Source: an uncultured Alphaproteobacteria bacterium (GTDB taxonomy: Bacteria; Pseudomonadota; Alphaproteobacteria; CAAHEQ01; UBA3637). Taken from it: a DNA stretch of 5,871 nucleotides. The notes beneath the pieces are model-generated. The model did not search any database. It was not told the DNA's origin and saw only the letters and a program-made list of their open reading frames with translations. The stretch covers positions 1 to 5,871 of the forward strand of contig CANREI010000074.1 in assembly GCA_947629595.1 (NCBI GenBank). Direction: 5' to 3'. This document shows positions 5,853-5,871 of this stretch, in pieces (positions within the stretch are counted from its first letter, which is position 1; the number at the start of each line of letters is the position of its first letter). Made by a program: the position numbers and the translations under genes.

Positions 5853-5871
5853 AGTAGGCATCATCAACAAA

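Noticed and set aside
5670..5870. N-terminal extension of the antiporter to 5870
   Set aside because: The stretch covers the promoter, A/T tracts and PHO-like repeats, and its residues do not fit the family; GGAGAG supports 5669.
1..5871. tRNA or rRNA genes, CRISPR arrays, insertion sequences, attachment sites
   Set aside because: No cloverleaf, spaced identical repeats, transposase-like product or terminal inverted repeats were seen; genes fill nearly the whole window.

Overview
The window carries six protein-coding genes, all on the minus strand, packed almost without gaps. It is moderately AT-rich bacterial DNA with the standard code and Shine-Dalgarno starts. Signal peptides on two products and a periplasmic-type arylsulfate sulfotransferase point to a Gram-negative organism. 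PHO-box spacing and general character would suit a host-associated proteobacterium, possibly an alphaproteobacterium, but that is inference at low confidence.

In transcription order (right to left): an intergenic control region (5670-5871); a YrbG-type Ca2+/cation antiporter gene (4761-5669); an mnmA-type tRNA 2-thiouridylase gene (3673-4749) whose Shine-Dalgarno overlaps the antiporter stop codon; a 77-bp spacer with a good extended -10 promoter; then a tight four-gene run: an exported 12-cysteine protein (2975-3595), an arylsulfate sulfotransferase (1443-2978), cysD (578-1438) and cysN (cut by the left edge). The junctions of this run are a 4-base ATGA overlap, a 4-base gap and a 1-base TAATG overlap, so these genes are very probably one translationally coupled operon.

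Functionally the left part is a sulfate-handling operon. CysD and CysN form cytoplasmic ATP sulfurylase, which makes APS from sulfate. The arylsulfate sulfotransferase moves sulfuryl groups between phenolic compounds outside the cytoplasm without PAPS. Finding both in one operon with an exported cysteine-rich protein is the most unusual feature of the gene content. One idea is that sulfate freed or moved outside feeds activation inside; this is not shown by the sequence.

The least expected regulatory signal is at 5760-5799: four 7-bp half-sites repeated at exactly 11-bp intervals, closely matching the PhoB (PHO box) consensus, lying between the antiporter promoter and a candidate divergent promoter that faces out of the window. 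Other points of interest are an MnmA with tyrosine where the usual second catalytic cysteine sits, a CysN with TKCD in place of NKxD, and a cysteine pair immediately beside two active-site residues of the sulfotransferase.
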